Shown piece after piece: positions 19,586-28,741 of a stretch of DNA of 64,000 nucleotides; the first letter of the stretch is position 1, and each line of letters opens with the position of its first letter. The translations under genes and the position numbers were made by a program. The stretch is from CAWBQO01 sp963790965 (GTDB lineage Bacteria > Bacteroidota > Rhodothermia > Rhodothermales > DASSAV01), in contig CAWBQO010000005.1 in NCBI GenBank assembly GCA_963790965.1, forward strand, positions 62,001-126,000. The letters run 5' to 3'. The notes below the pieces were generated by a model. It ran no database searches. It saw only the letters and a program-made list of their open reading frames with translations, and had not been told where the DNA came from.

Positions 19586-20596
19586 ATGAAGACCGCTCCC
19601 AAACTGTCCGCCTTACTGCACGCCCTCCTGCCGATGCTGCTGCTTGCGCTGCTGGTCCGCCCGGCCGCCGGGCAAACGTACATCGACCAGAAGGCGGTGG
19701 AAGAAATCCTCGCCATCCGTGCCGACGCGCTGGAGGACGTTCCGGAGGTCTACTACGACTTCTACACGCTCGACACGGAAAAGGAGGGCAGCGTTCTGGC
19801 GCGCAACCGGTTCTACAAGGAACTGGGGATGGGCGACCAGGAACTTGGACGCACCCGCGCCCGCGTGGTCGAGCTGCTGAACCGGGTCGATCTGCAGTTC
19901 GTCGCTTCGGGCGACACGATCGTCGTGCCGGACACCTTCGATATCGATTTTCGCGCTTACTCGCCCTTCCCCCGCTACTACCCGGGAGCGCGAGACTTCG
20001 ACAAGCTCTTTATCATCCACAAAACGCCGCAGGCCTGGGCGGCCTACGAGCACGGCGAACTCGCTCGCTGGGGCCTTGTTAGCACGGGTTCGCCCGAGTC
20101 GCCCACCCCCACGGGCCGGTACAACTTCAACTGGAAAGAGCCTTATCGCGTCTCCGAGCTAAGCCCGAAGGACGAGCCGTGGGAAATGTACTGGGTCTTC
20201 AACTTCTACGCGGAGCGCGGCATTCACATCCACCAGTACGACATGCCGACGGACGGCCCGACCAGCCACGGCTGCGTCCGCCTCGTCGACTCGGATGCGC
20301 GCTGGATTTACGACTGGGCAGATGCCTGGTCCACCACCGCCAAAACGGTCGGCTACGAGTCCGCCGGTTCGCGGATTACCCGGCAAGGAACGACCGTGCT
20401 CGTCCTCGGAAAGGATCCGCCGGCAGGGCAGAAGGCCGAACTCTTCGAGCGTCACGGCCTCTATCCGGAGATGAAGCACGTCACCTTGCCGGACGACCCT
20501 TACAGCGTCCCTGCAGGCAGCGCGCAGCAAAAGGCATTTGACAAGCAGCGCAAACCGGTGAAGAGGTCGGCTGCCAAAGTCGCCGACCGCAATTAA
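19586..20596 (+). CDS. Exported L,D-transpeptidase (YkuD domain)
   Basis: Predicted to form 3-3 cross-links in peptidoglycan or to attach proteins to it, in the periplasm. The 336-residue protein has a signal peptide (residues 1-29, ending AAGQ). The YkuD catalytic domain covers about residues 140-275, with the histidines in RGIHIHQYDMP and the active-site motif SHGCVRL, so the nucleophile is C230. A helical region of about 100 residues with no recognised domain precedes it. The ATG at 19586 gives the better signal peptide; a TTG two codons upstream is possible. It lies back to back with the divergent dehydrogenase gene. Confidence 0.9.
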   Translation: MKTAPKLSALLHALLPMLLLALLVRPAAGQTYIDQKAVEEILAIRADALEDVPEVYYDFYTLDTEKEGSVLARNRFYKELGMGDQELGRTRARVVELLNRVDLQFVASGDTIVVPDTFDIDFRAYSPFPRYYPGARDFDKLFIIHKTPQAWAAYEHGELARWGLVSTGSPESPTPTGRYNFNWKEPYRVSELSPKDEPWEMYWVFNFYAERGIHIHQYDMPTDGPTSHGCVRLVDSDARWIYDWADAWSTTAKTVGYESAGSRITRQGTTVLVLGKDPPAGQKAELFERHGLYPEMKHVTLPDDPYSVPAGSAQQKAFDKQRKPVKRSAAKVADRN

Positions 20597-20616
20597 CCTT
20601 TCGCCGACGACGCATT

Positions 20617-21615
20617 TCATTTGGCGGAAAGCCGCTGAAAGGTGAACACCGTCACTTCCGGTGGGCAGTTGAAGCGGACGGGCACGGTGTTCATGCCAAT
20701 GCCTCGGTTGACGTAGAGCCTGTTCCCCTCGTTGCCGAAGGACGGCGGTGCCCAGCCGCTTTCAGGGGCCGCACCGGCGGCCGCGTTGCCCGGCCATGAC
20801 CACGGAAAAAGGAAGGGCACGCGGATTTGCCCGCCGAGCGTGTGGCCTGCGACCGCGACAGGCGCTGAACCCGCCGGTAGCGCTGCAAAGGTGCCCGGCT
20901 CGTTCATCATAACCACCCGCAGCGCCCCGGAAGGCACCTCTCGAAAGGCTTCGGCTGGATCGGCAACCCCCGCCCCGGCCGGACCGATGCCCACAACGAA
21001 GAGCGGCTCCGATCTGCTTTCACCCCTTCGGCGGATGCGCACCAGTGCCGACTCGTTCTGAAGTACGCGGATGCGCGCCCTCGCCAGTTCATCCGTCAGG
21101 GCCTCAGCAAGCTGGCGGTCGGGCGCGGACTCGCCTGGTTGCACGCGATAATCGCGATCGCCGAGTACGGCAAAGGTGGGCACTCCGGCGTTCGTCAACG
21201 GCCGCAGCAGATTGACGACGCCCTGGATGCGGTCTGCCGAAGGGGCATCCTGCCCGTAAAGGAAGTTGCCCGTGAGCAGCACGAATGCGGGTTGCTGCTC
21301 GACGGCGTAGCGCACAGCGCGGCGGATGGTGGAGACGTTGCCTCCCCAAAGTCCCACCTGCAGATCGCTGATCTGAACGAACTTCCGGTTCTCCCAGGAC
21401 GCCGGCAGGTTCTCCACCGAGGCAAACTGCCGCTCCACATCGAGCGTGTACGGCTCTGCGAAACTCCATCCAACGAGCACCAGGACGAGCACAAGAAACA
21501 CTTTGAACAGGCTCCTCTTCCACCCGCCTTTCTTCCGGCGTGTCGCGCGCGGGCGTACATTCTTTCGGCCGGACGGCCGTTTTCGTCCCTTCTTCCGTCC
21601 CGTTCTCATTGCCAT
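20617..21615 (-). CDS. Metallophosphoesterase-fold protein with degraded metal site
   Basis: A 332-residue membrane-anchored protein of the YkuE-like calcineurin phosphoesterase family. A very basic N-terminus (residues 1-34) precedes one hydrophobic helix (35-52), followed by the phosphoesterase fold. The overall pattern is clear (FVQISDLQVG, FVLLTGNFLYG, FAVLGDRDY, AVAGHTLGGQI, LYVNRGIGMNTVPVRF), but most metal ligands have changed. SDLH is SDLQ (Q86), TGD is TGN (N117), GNHD is GDRD (D153, R154), the HxP motif is NEP, and GHTHGG is GHTLGG (L260). D84 and H258 remain. I infer that it is not an active binuclear metal hydrolase. It may act as a binding or regulatory protein. The ATG at 21615 is used. 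Confidence 0.85.
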   Translation of the reverse strand: MAMRTGRKKGRKRPSGRKNVRPRATRRKKGGWKRSLFKVFLVLVLVLVGWSFAEPYTLDVERQFASVENLPASWENRKFVQISDLQVGLWGGNVSTIRRAVRYAVEQQPAFVLLTGNFLYGQDAPSADRIQGVVNLLRPLTNAGVPTFAVLGDRDYRVQPGESAPDRQLAEALTDELARARIRVLQNESALVRIRRRGESRSEPLFVVGIGPAGAGVADPAEAFREVPSGALRVVMMNEPGTFAALPAGSAPVAVAGHTLGGQIRVPFLFPWSWPGNAAAGAAPESGWAPPSFGNEGNRLYVNRGIGMNTVPVRFNCPPEVTVFTFQRLSAK

Positions 21616-21832
21616 GGGTGCCTCGTAACTGCCGCCGCCGCTTGCGAACCTCGTAGCGACGCCCGACAAGATACGTGGATCCACCACAAACATCCTCGTC
21701 AGGGCAACGCCCGGCGGGCAGAATCAGCCTCGCGTCGGAAGCGTGGCAGCAGCCGAGCACCCGAGACCATGGACGAACCGAAAAGGCAAATCAGCGCCCC
21801 GCCGCGATCGAACATCCTCCCAGGCGTGGATG

Positions 21833-22444
21833 CTACACCTCGTACACCGGCGAGAGAAGTGACATGAGCGCCGAACGCCCTCGGTGAATGCGGCTCTTCA
21901 CCGTCCCCATGGGTAGCCCGGTGATCTGCGCGATCTCCTCATAAGAAAGCTGCTGAACGTCCCGCAGCACGACGACCTCGCGGAACTCCTCGGGAATCCT
22001 TGCAAGCGCTTCCTGAATGTGCCGGTCTTGAATCTTGCTCTCCGTGAAAGAGTCGGGCGGGCGCGTGTAATCCGGGATCTCGACCTGGTACTCCTCGTCC
22101 TCGCGCGTGAACGACTGGAGCGAGTACATCTGGCGCGACTTGCGCTTCCGGTACTCCGAGAGCGCCAGGTTGCGCGCAATCGTGTAGACCCAGGTGGTAT
22201 ACTTCGCAATCCGCTGGTAGCTGTACCGATTCCGATAGACGCGGAGGAAAGTTTCCTGAAGGAGATCCTCGCACGTCTGCATGTCGGCGATGTACCGGTA
22301 GATAAAGTTGATGAGCGGATCCTTGTGCCGCTGCACGAGAATATCAAACGCATCGAGCGTTCCGGCCTGGAAGTGACTCATCAGGTCCTCGTCGCTCATC
22401 GTGTTCAGGAGAGCGAACTGGTCGGGATTTGTCTGTCGCGTCAT
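21833..22444 (-). CDS. ECF-type sigma-70 factor
   Basis: RNA polymerase sigma factor of about 203 residues with regions 2 and 4 only. Region 2 contains LINFIYRYIADMQTCEDLLQETFLRVYR and the -10 binding helix around KYTTWVYTIARNLALSEYRKRK. Region 4 contains the helix-turn-helix LSYEEIAQITGLPMGTVKSRIHRGR. An acidic linker of about 35 residues separates them. The closest functional parallel is the SigW/RpoE-like group. No anti-sigma gene is adjacent, which is unusual for ECF systems. Two ATG codons are possible, 22444 and 22486; neither has a clear ribosome-binding site. The gene is divergent from the lipoprotein glycosidase. Confidence 0.88.
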   Translation of the reverse strand: MTRQTNPDQFALLNTMSDEDLMSHFQAGTLDAFDILVQRHKDPLINFIYRYIADMQTCEDLLQETFLRVYRNRYSYQRIAKYTTWVYTIARNLALSEYRKRKSRQMYSLQSFTREDEEYQVEIPDYTRPPDSFTESKIQDRHIQEALARIPEEFREVVVLRDVQQLSYEEIAQITGLPMGTVKSRIHRGRSALMSLLSPVYEV

Positions 22445-23041
22445 AGTCGACTGGCGTTGCTTCTGGTGATCTTCCCTGCCGGACATTGGGCGCGCTGCAC
22501 CGCGTCGGCTCTTGAACAAAAACGCGCGTTCATAAGGCGTCGGGTATACCGCTCGTGGCGCTACGGTATGGTAGTGATACGACGCCATTCGTGCACCACC
22601 CCGACGCTCCAGAAAGAGCACCTTTCCCGGTAGTTTACAAGTGTTTCCGACTGAAGTTTACCCGCGCCCGGGCGGCCCATCACCAACCGGCGCACCCGCT
22701 GTTTAGAAGCGCGGCTGTTCGAACAAACAACACCGCGCGCCCTCTAAGTCAGACATGCTCCTAACAGTCTGTTGCATTATAGAAAACCCGAATCGATTGC
22801 TGAAGCAGTATGAAGCAGTCCGACGACTACTTTCCCCAGGGTGGAAATGCAAAGGGGCGTGTCGCGGCAGTGCCGTCGTGCAGGGCGCTCCATCAGCCCG
22901 TCATGCACTCGTCTGTCCGAATCGAACAGGCTCCTGATGCCGTCGCTGCGAGCGCCGGCACCGCTTCCATTGTCGGCTGTGGATCCCTTCTCCCGTCCAT
23001 GGGTCTACACGTCTCCGCCACCCGCTCCCCTACAAGCTCAG
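22445..23041. other. Intergenic region between ECF sigma gene and glycosidase
   Basis: About 600 bases between divergent genes. Open frames extend into it from both sides, but the added residues are Pro/Arg/Ser-rich and not family-like. An AT-rich stretch around 22765-22800 could hold the promoter for the glycosidase gene, but no hexamer pair with correct spacing stands out. No RNA gene or repeat is seen. Confidence 0.5.
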
Positions 23042-24652
23042 ATGAAATCCCTTCTCGAACTCCTTACCCGGCGCTCCTTCGTGCGTCTCGGCAGCGCAGC
23101 GGCCGCCGGCGCAGCGCTCAGTGCCTGCACGATGCCTCTCCAGTCGCGGCGAAAGGTCGCCCCCGGAAGGCAGGTGATGATCAATCTGCCCGGCCAGGAG
23201 CTTGACGCGGAAAGCGAGGCGTTCATACGCGCCCATGACATCCGGGCCGTCGTGCTCTTCCAGTACAATCTCGTCGATGCCGTGCAGACGCGAGACCTCA
23301 CGGCCGCGCTTCGCGAGGTGATGGGCACCGGAGCGCTTATCGCCGTAGACCAGGAGGGCGGCAGCGTCTTCAGAACGCCCTTCCTTCCGTATGCGCCGAG
23401 CGCCATGAGCCTCGGTGCCGGCGGGAGCGAGAACCGCGCTTTTGCGGTGGGGAAAGCCGTCGGGCGCGGCTTGCATGGCCTCGGCATCAACTGGGACTTC
23501 GCGCCTTCGCTGGACGTGAATGTCAATCCCCTCAACCCGGTCATCGGCGACCGATCCTTTTCAAGCAACCCCGAAAAAGTCGCCGCGCTTGGACTCGCGT
23601 GGGCGCGGGGATGCCAGGAAGGCGGCGTCGCGACGTGCGCCAAGCACTTCCCCGGCCACGGCGACACCGTTGTGGACAGCCATCTCGGCCTTCCCGTTGT
23701 TGACCGGACTCGCGAGGAGTTGGAGCGCGTCGAACTGCTGCCCTTTCGCCAGGCAGTGGCCTCGGGTATGCCCGCGATCATGACGTCGCACATCGTCTTC
23801 CCGGCCTACGACCCCGTTCGCCCCGCGACCCTCTCCCCGCTCATCCTCAAAGGCCTGCTTCGCGAGCAGTGGAACTACGACGGCGTGGTCATCACCGACT
23901 CCATGCAGATGAAGGCCATCGCCGACGGGTGGGGACGAGACGATGCGGCCGTGCTCGCGCTGAAAGCCGGGGCTGACATGGTGCTCGCGCAGGGCAATCG
24001 GGATAATCAGATAAGGACCGTCGCCGCCATCGAACGAGCGTTGCAACACGGCGACCTTACGCCCGTCGGCCACACGCGCAGTGTGGCGCGCCTCGATCGC
24101 CTTGCTCGCCGCTTTCCCTCCGAACGCGGCACGTATACCGATGCGGACCTTGCCACTGACGCCGCCCTCATGGACAGCGCCTGGGTTTCCGGCCTCACGA
24201 CGTATCGCAACCCGATGCCTCCGCCGCCCGGAGCGCGCGTGCTGCTCGTCATGGCTGCCGATGCTGCCGGCGGCGGCGCAGCCGACCGCGGCCTCCGCAG
24301 CGAAGAACTCGTCGGCTATCTGAAAGGACTCTATGACCTTCAGGTCATCACATTCGATCCGGGAGACCCCGCTGCCGCTGTTCCCGCCGTCCGCCAGGCC
24401 ACGGCGCCGGGAACGCAGGTGATCTTCGCGACGACCGGGAGGCACCGCGCCGAAGACCCCTTGAAGGCCCTCATTTCGGCCGCGCGTCCGGATCTGCACC
24501 TCGCGCTCTGGAACCCGTACCTCGTCCTCGACATCGATGCGCCGGCGCTGATTGCATTCGGCTTTCGGCCGGAGGCGCTTCGGGCCGTCGCGCACTGGCT
24601 CCGAGGGGAAGTGCAGGCAGAAGGCACGTTGCCGATCGACCTGCCTGCGTGA
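23042..24652 (+). CDS. Exported family 3 glycosidase, Tat-type lipoprotein
   Basis: A 536-residue beta-N-acetylhexosaminidase-like enzyme of glycoside hydrolase family 3. The N-terminus has a twin-arginine motif TRRSFVRLG at residues 9-17 followed by a hydrophobic stretch and lipobox LSAC (cysteine 29). This indicates Tat export and lipidation. The catalytic barrel carries KHFPGHGDT at 201-209, the DSH histidine at 214 and the expected nucleophile D286 in VVITDSMQM. A C-terminal domain of about 170 residues follows. The start at 23042 is chosen because it creates the signal peptide; the frame remains open further upstream. It probably trims wall-derived sugars outside the cytoplasm, complementing the cytosolic paralogue at 3557-5158. 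Confidence 0.9.
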   Translation: MKSLLELLTRRSFVRLGSAAAAGAALSACTMPLQSRRKVAPGRQVMINLPGQELDAESEAFIRAHDIRAVVLFQYNLVDAVQTRDLTAALREVMGTGALIAVDQEGGSVFRTPFLPYAPSAMSLGAGGSENRAFAVGKAVGRGLHGLGINWDFAPSLDVNVNPLNPVIGDRSFSSNPEKVAALGLAWARGCQEGGVATCAKHFPGHGDTVVDSHLGLPVVDRTREELERVELLPFRQAVASGMPAIMTSHIVFPAYDPVRPATLSPLILKGLLREQWNYDGVVITDSMQMKAIADGWGRDDAAVLALKAGADMVLAQGNRDNQIRTVAAIERALQHGDLTPVGHTRSVARLDRLARRFPSERGTYTDADLATDAALMDSAWVSGLTTYRNPMPPPPGARVLLVMAADAAGGGAADRGLRSEELVGYLKGLYDLQVITFDPGDPAAAVPAVRQATAPGTQVIFATTGRHRAEDPLKALISAARPDLHLALWNPYLVLDIDAPALIAFGFRPEALRAVAHWLRGEVQAEGTLPIDLPA

Positions 24653-24678
24653 GCGCGCGGGTCTCTCGAGGTGACGCC

Positions 24679-24882
24679 TTAGTTGGGATAGATGATGGGG
24701 AGGTAGGCAAGGGACGGATCGATGCCCTCGCATTCGACCACTACTTGAGCGAACTCTTCCTTAATCCGATCAATTTCGTCTTGCATCACGCGCTGAGCGA
24801 CCATGTACCGCTTACCGTCGTCATACCAGAAGCCGAGGCTCCAGAGCCGACTGCCGTCCAGATGCTTCAGGATGGAAAACAT
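24679..24882 (-). CDS. Small hypothetical protein
   Basis: A 67-residue protein I do not recognise. It is hydrophilic, with alternating strand-like segments (SRLWSLGFWYDDGKRYMVAQ) and a helix rich in Glu and Asp (DEIDRIKEEFAQVVVE). It starts with an ATG at 24882, which I prefer to one nine codons upstream. The gene is convergent with the glycosidase, with 26 bases between the stops. No cysteine pair, signal peptide or membrane segment is present. Confidence 0.6.
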   Translation of the reverse strand: MFSILKHLDGSRLWSLGFWYDDGKRYMVAQRVMQDEIDRIKEEFAQVVVECEGIDPSLAYLPIIYPN

Positions 24883-25190
24883 AACACTTCGACTTTTATC
24901 TCTTTGCACGCGACGCCATGCTGGGCGTTAGCCACCTTCCCGCACAGATCGGAATTAAGGTTACCGGTGCATTACAAACAAGGGTTCTTTGGTTCGTATC
25001 TCATGAATAGACGCTCCGAAAGCGCAAAAGCGCGGAGCATCCATTCCACGGGAGATACTTTCCCTTGTCCATATACAAAGAACGTGCCGGTGTTTGAGAG
25101 CGGAGCACACATCCTTACTTGAAGGGCACTCTTGGCCCTTCCCATGACGGAGCGTCGGGGTCTCGGATGATCCGCAGCGGCGGCGAGTGG
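24883..25190. other. Intergenic region, no gene seen
   Basis: About 300 bases on the 5' side of the small gene and the 3' side of the amidase. A compact hairpin with GCTCC/GGAGC outer and GCGC/GCGC inner arms lies near 25012-25037. It is not followed by a T run on either strand, so a terminator is uncertain. Nothing else is recognised. Confidence 0.5.
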
Positions 25191-26744
25191 TTACTCTTCG
25201 GAGAGGTATGTTCGGACGAAAGTCTCGATGCCGGCGGCGTGCGCGCGGGCGAGACGGTCCAGAAACTGCGGATTCCGAAGTGCCGCTTCCTGGCGCGGAA
25301 ACATCATGAAAAGCGACTCGGTGAGGGACGAAGGAAACCACGTCGGGCGCACGAGCGCAAGGCTGCGCTGCTTCGCACCGAGATCGGGGATGGTCGTAAC
25401 AGCCGCGATTTCCTCATCGAGGGCTTCCGCAAGCCCCTGCGAGAACGGGTGGTAGTAGTACGTTTCGCTTCCGTATCGCAAGAAAGGATTCACTCCGTTC
25501 GGAAAAGCGTTGTTGTGGACGGAGACCAGCAAGTCGGCGTCGAGCGCCACCGCCGTGTCGACGCGCGCCCAGAGTTCCTGCGCCGCGCTGGTGCTGCTGA
25601 CAAGCGGCGCGATGGTGGGGCGAGGCATGAGCACCGTTGCGCCCCTCTCCGCGAGCATGGCCGCAAGCCGTTTACCGATGGCGAGGTTCGCCTCCGCCTC
25701 GGTATACCCCGTCGGCCCGACGGCTCCACCGGGCGGGTGGCCCGTGTCCACCATGATCCGCAGGCCCTCCAGCGGCCGCGCGGCATTAAAAGCCGGCGTG
25801 CGGCGAAGGCGAACGACGAGGGCACCATCCGCGTCATAGAACGCTTTATATCCCCAGAGCGGCTGGGAAAGGCGGAGATCGAGGCGGGCGCTATCGCCGG
25901 AAAGAGCGCGCCAGGCAGCGTCCTCTATGACGCCCGCCTGCCCGAGAGCCGCGCTCTGCGCCGGTGCCCTGCGGTCGTAGAGCGTGATTCCGAGAAGACG
26001 CTTCTGAGCCTCAATGTGAAACGGCGCATAGTCCGCCGGCAGGACGATGTCCACATATCGGGCGGCAGGAACGAGCCTGGCCGGTCCGAGCGGCGCGCGC
26101 TGCGGCGAGTCGCCGGTTGAGAGGGAGACGGCACTGGAATCGATCCAGGCCGTTTGCATCGCAGACAGGCGCACGCGGTAGAAGTTACCCATTCGGCCTG
26201 TCACGGCAAGATGCGCGCCGCGCGGAAAGAACCACCTTCGATCAGCCTCCGGCGAGGGCATGGCGTAAGCCACATCTGAACCCGTGGCAAGCGTATCGGA
26301 GCCGGTGCGTACGATCCCGACCCGCTCTCCATCAAACTCGATGACGTCTGTCTTCGCCGGAGCCGGACGGCGGTAATCGTACACTTTCGCCGCCGAGTCG
26401 CCGCCCCTGTGGGCTTCAAATACGTACCGGCCGTCATCCGGCACCGGGACAAACGCGAGGAATGCGCCGTTCTCCGCCACCTCGACGGGAAGATCGTTGA
26501 TCGTAAGAGAAGCATCGCCTGAGCCGACGCTGCCAAAGACGAAGGTTGAGTCCACACGTGGCTTCTGCGCCCCATCCGGCGGGTAGACGATGCTGATGCT
26601 GAGTGGACCTCGCACCGCTGCCACCGGCGGCAACCCGCTGGCCGGCTCGACACGCTCCGCTGCCTTTTCAGAGGTCGCACAACCGGCAAGAACGACCGTC
26701 AGACCCAGTATGAATGCAGAAAGACGTGAGGATGAGCGTGTCAT
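25191..26744 (-). CDS. N-acetylmuramoyl-L-alanine amidase, lipoprotein
   Basis: Zinc amidase that removes stem peptides from peptidoglycan during wall remodelling. The 517-residue precursor starts at the ATG at 26744 with a signal peptide and lipobox VLAGC. About 300 residues of beta-rich, SH3-like and Ig-like sequence follow. The Amidase_3 domain is at the C-terminus (about 325-517), with the first zinc histidine in MVDTGHPPGG, the glutamate in TEAEANLAIG, the second histidine in VSVHNNAFP and the catalytic glutamate in LTESLFMMFP. Together with the L,D-transpeptidase and the lipoprotein glycosidase it makes this stretch rich in wall enzymes. Confidence 0.88.
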   Translation of the reverse strand: MTRSSSRLSAFILGLTVVLAGCATSEKAAERVEPASGLPPVAAVRGPLSISIVYPPDGAQKPRVDSTFVFGSVGSGDASLTINDLPVEVAENGAFLAFVPVPDDGRYVFEAHRGGDSAAKVYDYRRPAPAKTDVIEFDGERVGIVRTGSDTLATGSDVAYAMPSPEADRRWFFPRGAHLAVTGRMGNFYRVRLSAMQTAWIDSSAVSLSTGDSPQRAPLGPARLVPAARYVDIVLPADYAPFHIEAQKRLLGITLYDRRAPAQSAALGQAGVIEDAAWRALSGDSARLDLRLSQPLWGYKAFYDADGALVVRLRRTPAFNAARPLEGLRIMVDTGHPPGGAVGPTGYTEAEANLAIGKRLAAMLAERGATVLMPRPTIAPLVSSTSAAQELWARVDTAVALDADLLVSVHNNAFPNGVNPFLRYGSETYYYHPFSQGLAEALDEEIAAVTTIPDLGAKQRSLALVRPTWFPSSLTESLFMMFPRQEAALRNPQFLDRLARAHAAGIETFVRTYLSEE

Positions 26745-26871
26745 GTGTTGGACTGCAGGGTTTTCTGAGAACGGGCGTTCATTTAGAAAATACACTTCTA
26801 CCGCGTAGCAGACGGACCATCGCCGCCGCCGAATACCCGCCCGACCGGCCTCTTTACAGGAAAAGTACCCC

Positions 26872-27561
26872 TCACGTCGGCACCACGTAGAGCGTCACGG
26901 CGAGGTAGTGGCAGATACTCCCGCCGAGCACGAACAGGTGCCAGATGGCGTGGTTGTAAGGCAGCCGTTCCCAAAGGAAAAAGATGGTCCCTGCGCTGTA
27001 GAGCAGGCCCCCGGCAACCAGCCAGGCGAGTCCGCCCGGCGGCAGCGCGTGCAGGAGCGGTTGCGCGGCAAAGACCGCCATCCATCCCATTGCGAGATAA
27101 AGGAACGTTGAAAAGAGCGGTGCCCGACCGATAAAGAAGATCTTGTAAACGGTCCCGACGAGCGCAAGGCCCCAGACAAGCCCCAATAGCAGGTCTCTGC
27201 GCGGCGGCTCAAAGTGAACCGCAAGAAAGGGCGTATACGTTCCGGCAATCAGCAGGTAGATGCAGACGTGATCAACGATCTGCAGGATGCGTTTTATGCG
27301 CGGCTTCCGCACGCCGTGGTAAACCGTGCTGGCACCGTACATGAGGACAAGTGCAATGCCGAATACAAAGGTGGAGACGATTCTAAAGCGCTCGCCGGCC
27401 GCGACCGCGGGGGCCACCAGGAAGTAGAACCCGCCCGCGCTCAGGAGAAGCCCGAAGGCGTGCGTCATCACCGACGCCCACTCCTCCCTCGCGGAAGACG
27501 GCCTCAGAAGACCCTCCACCCATTGCCCCTTCGCCACGCGCACTCGCCCCCCGCCCTTCAT
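26872..27561 (-). CDS. Hemolysin III family (PAQR) membrane protein
   Basis: A 229-residue integral membrane protein with seven hydrophobic segments. Family motifs are present: the N-terminal EEWASVMTHAFGLLLSAGG, the histidine in STVYHGVRKPR, the HVCIYLLIAGTYTPF segment, and the C-terminal HAIWHLFVLGGSICHY with its two metal-binding histidines. Members are related to progestin/adiponectin receptors; a ceramidase-type zinc hydrolase activity is proposed for the superfamily. The ATG at 27561 is used; the frame extends to 27621. It is divergent from the galT-like gene. Confidence 0.9.
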   Translation of the reverse strand: MKGGGRVRVAKGQWVEGLLRPSSAREEWASVMTHAFGLLLSAGGFYFLVAPAVAAGERFRIVSTFVFGIALVLMYGASTVYHGVRKPRIKRILQIVDHVCIYLLIAGTYTPFLAVHFEPPRRDLLLGLVWGLALVGTVYKIFFIGRAPLFSTFLYLAMGWMAVFAAQPLLHALPPGGLAWLVAGGLLYSAGTIFFLWERLPYNHAIWHLFVLGGSICHYLAVTLYVVPT

Positions 27562-27742
27562 CGGTTCACCCTCTCTTGATGTTGGCCGCCACGCCGGAAC
27601 ATACCCCGGCCGCTTTCGCAAGATCTGCGCAGAAGGAGCAATGTTGCAGGACTGTTAACAGGACCGGCTCTCATTTTTCCTTTCCAAGCGGCTACGATGT
27701 ATTTTGGTCCCGTCATCAGCGATCCACGCAAACACGAAAGGT

Positions 27743-28741
27743 ATGAGCGGCGGCATACGGCAGAATCTGGTTACACAGGAGTGGGTCATCATGGCTCCGG
27801 GAAGAAGTAAGCGTCCGCGCGACTTTGCGCAGGACATACCCGAGCGCCTCCCGCGCCCGGAGCACGACCCGTCGTGCCCGTTTTGCACGGGCAACGAGTC
27901 CATGATCCCGCCCGTCCTCGCCGAGTTTAAGTCGGAGGGTGAAACGGAATGGCAAACCCGCATCATACCCAACCGGTACCCGGTCTTAACAGCCGAAGGT
28001 TCTATTTCCCGCTACCAGGAGGGAATCTATATTGCCATGCGCGGCTACGGGCGGCACGAAGTCGTGATAGAGAGTCCCCGGCACAACGACGACATCCCGC
28101 TCATGAGCGCAGCCCACTTGCGCACGCTCGTGGACGCCTACCACAGCCGCTACATCACCCTTTGCGAAGACGACCGCAACCTGCTGATCCTTGTTTTTCG
28201 CAATCACGGTTCGCGCGCCGGCGCGTCGCTGGAGCATCCTCATTCGCAGATCATCACAACCGGCATGGTGCCCCGTCACATCCGGTGGCGCGAGCTTGAG
28301 GCGCAGCGGTATCACGACGAATGGGGCCGCTGCGTCTACTGCGACGTGCTGGACTTCGAGCTTCGCGATCAGCGGCGGGTCGTCTTTTCGAATCGCTCCT
28401 ACGTCGCGTTCGTACCCTACGCTGCCGACGTGCCGTTCGAGATCTGGATCATGCCTCGCACGCACCACTCTTCCTTCGCCCTCGTCTCCGATGAGGAAAA
28501 AGAGGACCTCGCCGACGCGCTAAAAGAGGTGCTGACCAGGCTCGGCGCAAAACTGAACGACCCGGACTACAACTACGTCATCAACTCGTCCGCGCGGGCG
28601 GGCGATGAGCCGCAGTTGCACTGGTTCGTGCGTATACGGCCCCGCCTCACGACGCGGGCCGGATTTGAGATCGGAACCGGCATCCGCATCAACCCTTCGC
28701 TTCCTGAATCCGATGCTGCGTTCCTGCGGGACGAGGCGTAG
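27743..28741 (+). CDS. galT: Galactose-1-phosphate uridylyltransferase-type HIT protein
   Basis: A 332-residue nucleotidyltransferase of the GalT family, which moves UMP between UDP-glucose and galactose 1-phosphate. The active-site histidine lies in SLEHPHSQI, where E. coli GalT has HPHGQ; the Ser form is common in a branch that also includes ADP-sugar phosphorylases. A zinc-type cysteine pair occurs in CPFCTGNE, and a second pair in CVYCDVLD. The C-terminal half repeats the HIT fold, with NSSARAGDEPQLHWFVRI. Start at the ATG at 27743, which the family supports. No other galactose gene is near, so the sugar substrate is uncertain. Its last 53 bases overlap the convergent kinase gene. Confidence 0.85.
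   Translation: MSGGIRQNLVTQEWVIMAPGRSKRPRDFAQDIPERLPRPEHDPSCPFCTGNESMIPPVLAEFKSEGETEWQTRIIPNRYPVLTAEGSISRYQEGIYIAMRGYGRHEVVIESPRHNDDIPLMSAAHLRTLVDAYHSRYITLCEDDRNLLILVFRNHGSRAGASLEHPHSQIITTGMVPRHIRWRELEAQRYHDEWGRCVYCDVLDFELRDQRRVVFSNRSYVAFVPYAADVPFEIWIMPRTHHSSFALVSDEEKEDLADALKEVLTRLGAKLNDPDYNYVINSSARAGDEPQLHWFVRIRPRLTTRAGFEIGTGIRINPSLPESDAAFLRDEA

Noticed and set aside
23561..24733. Open frame of 390 residues on the minus strand
   Set aside because: Lies opposite the family 3 glycosidase, whose motifs are certain.
25012..25037. Compact GC-rich hairpin as a terminator
   Set aside because: No T run follows on either strand, so function cannot be claimed.
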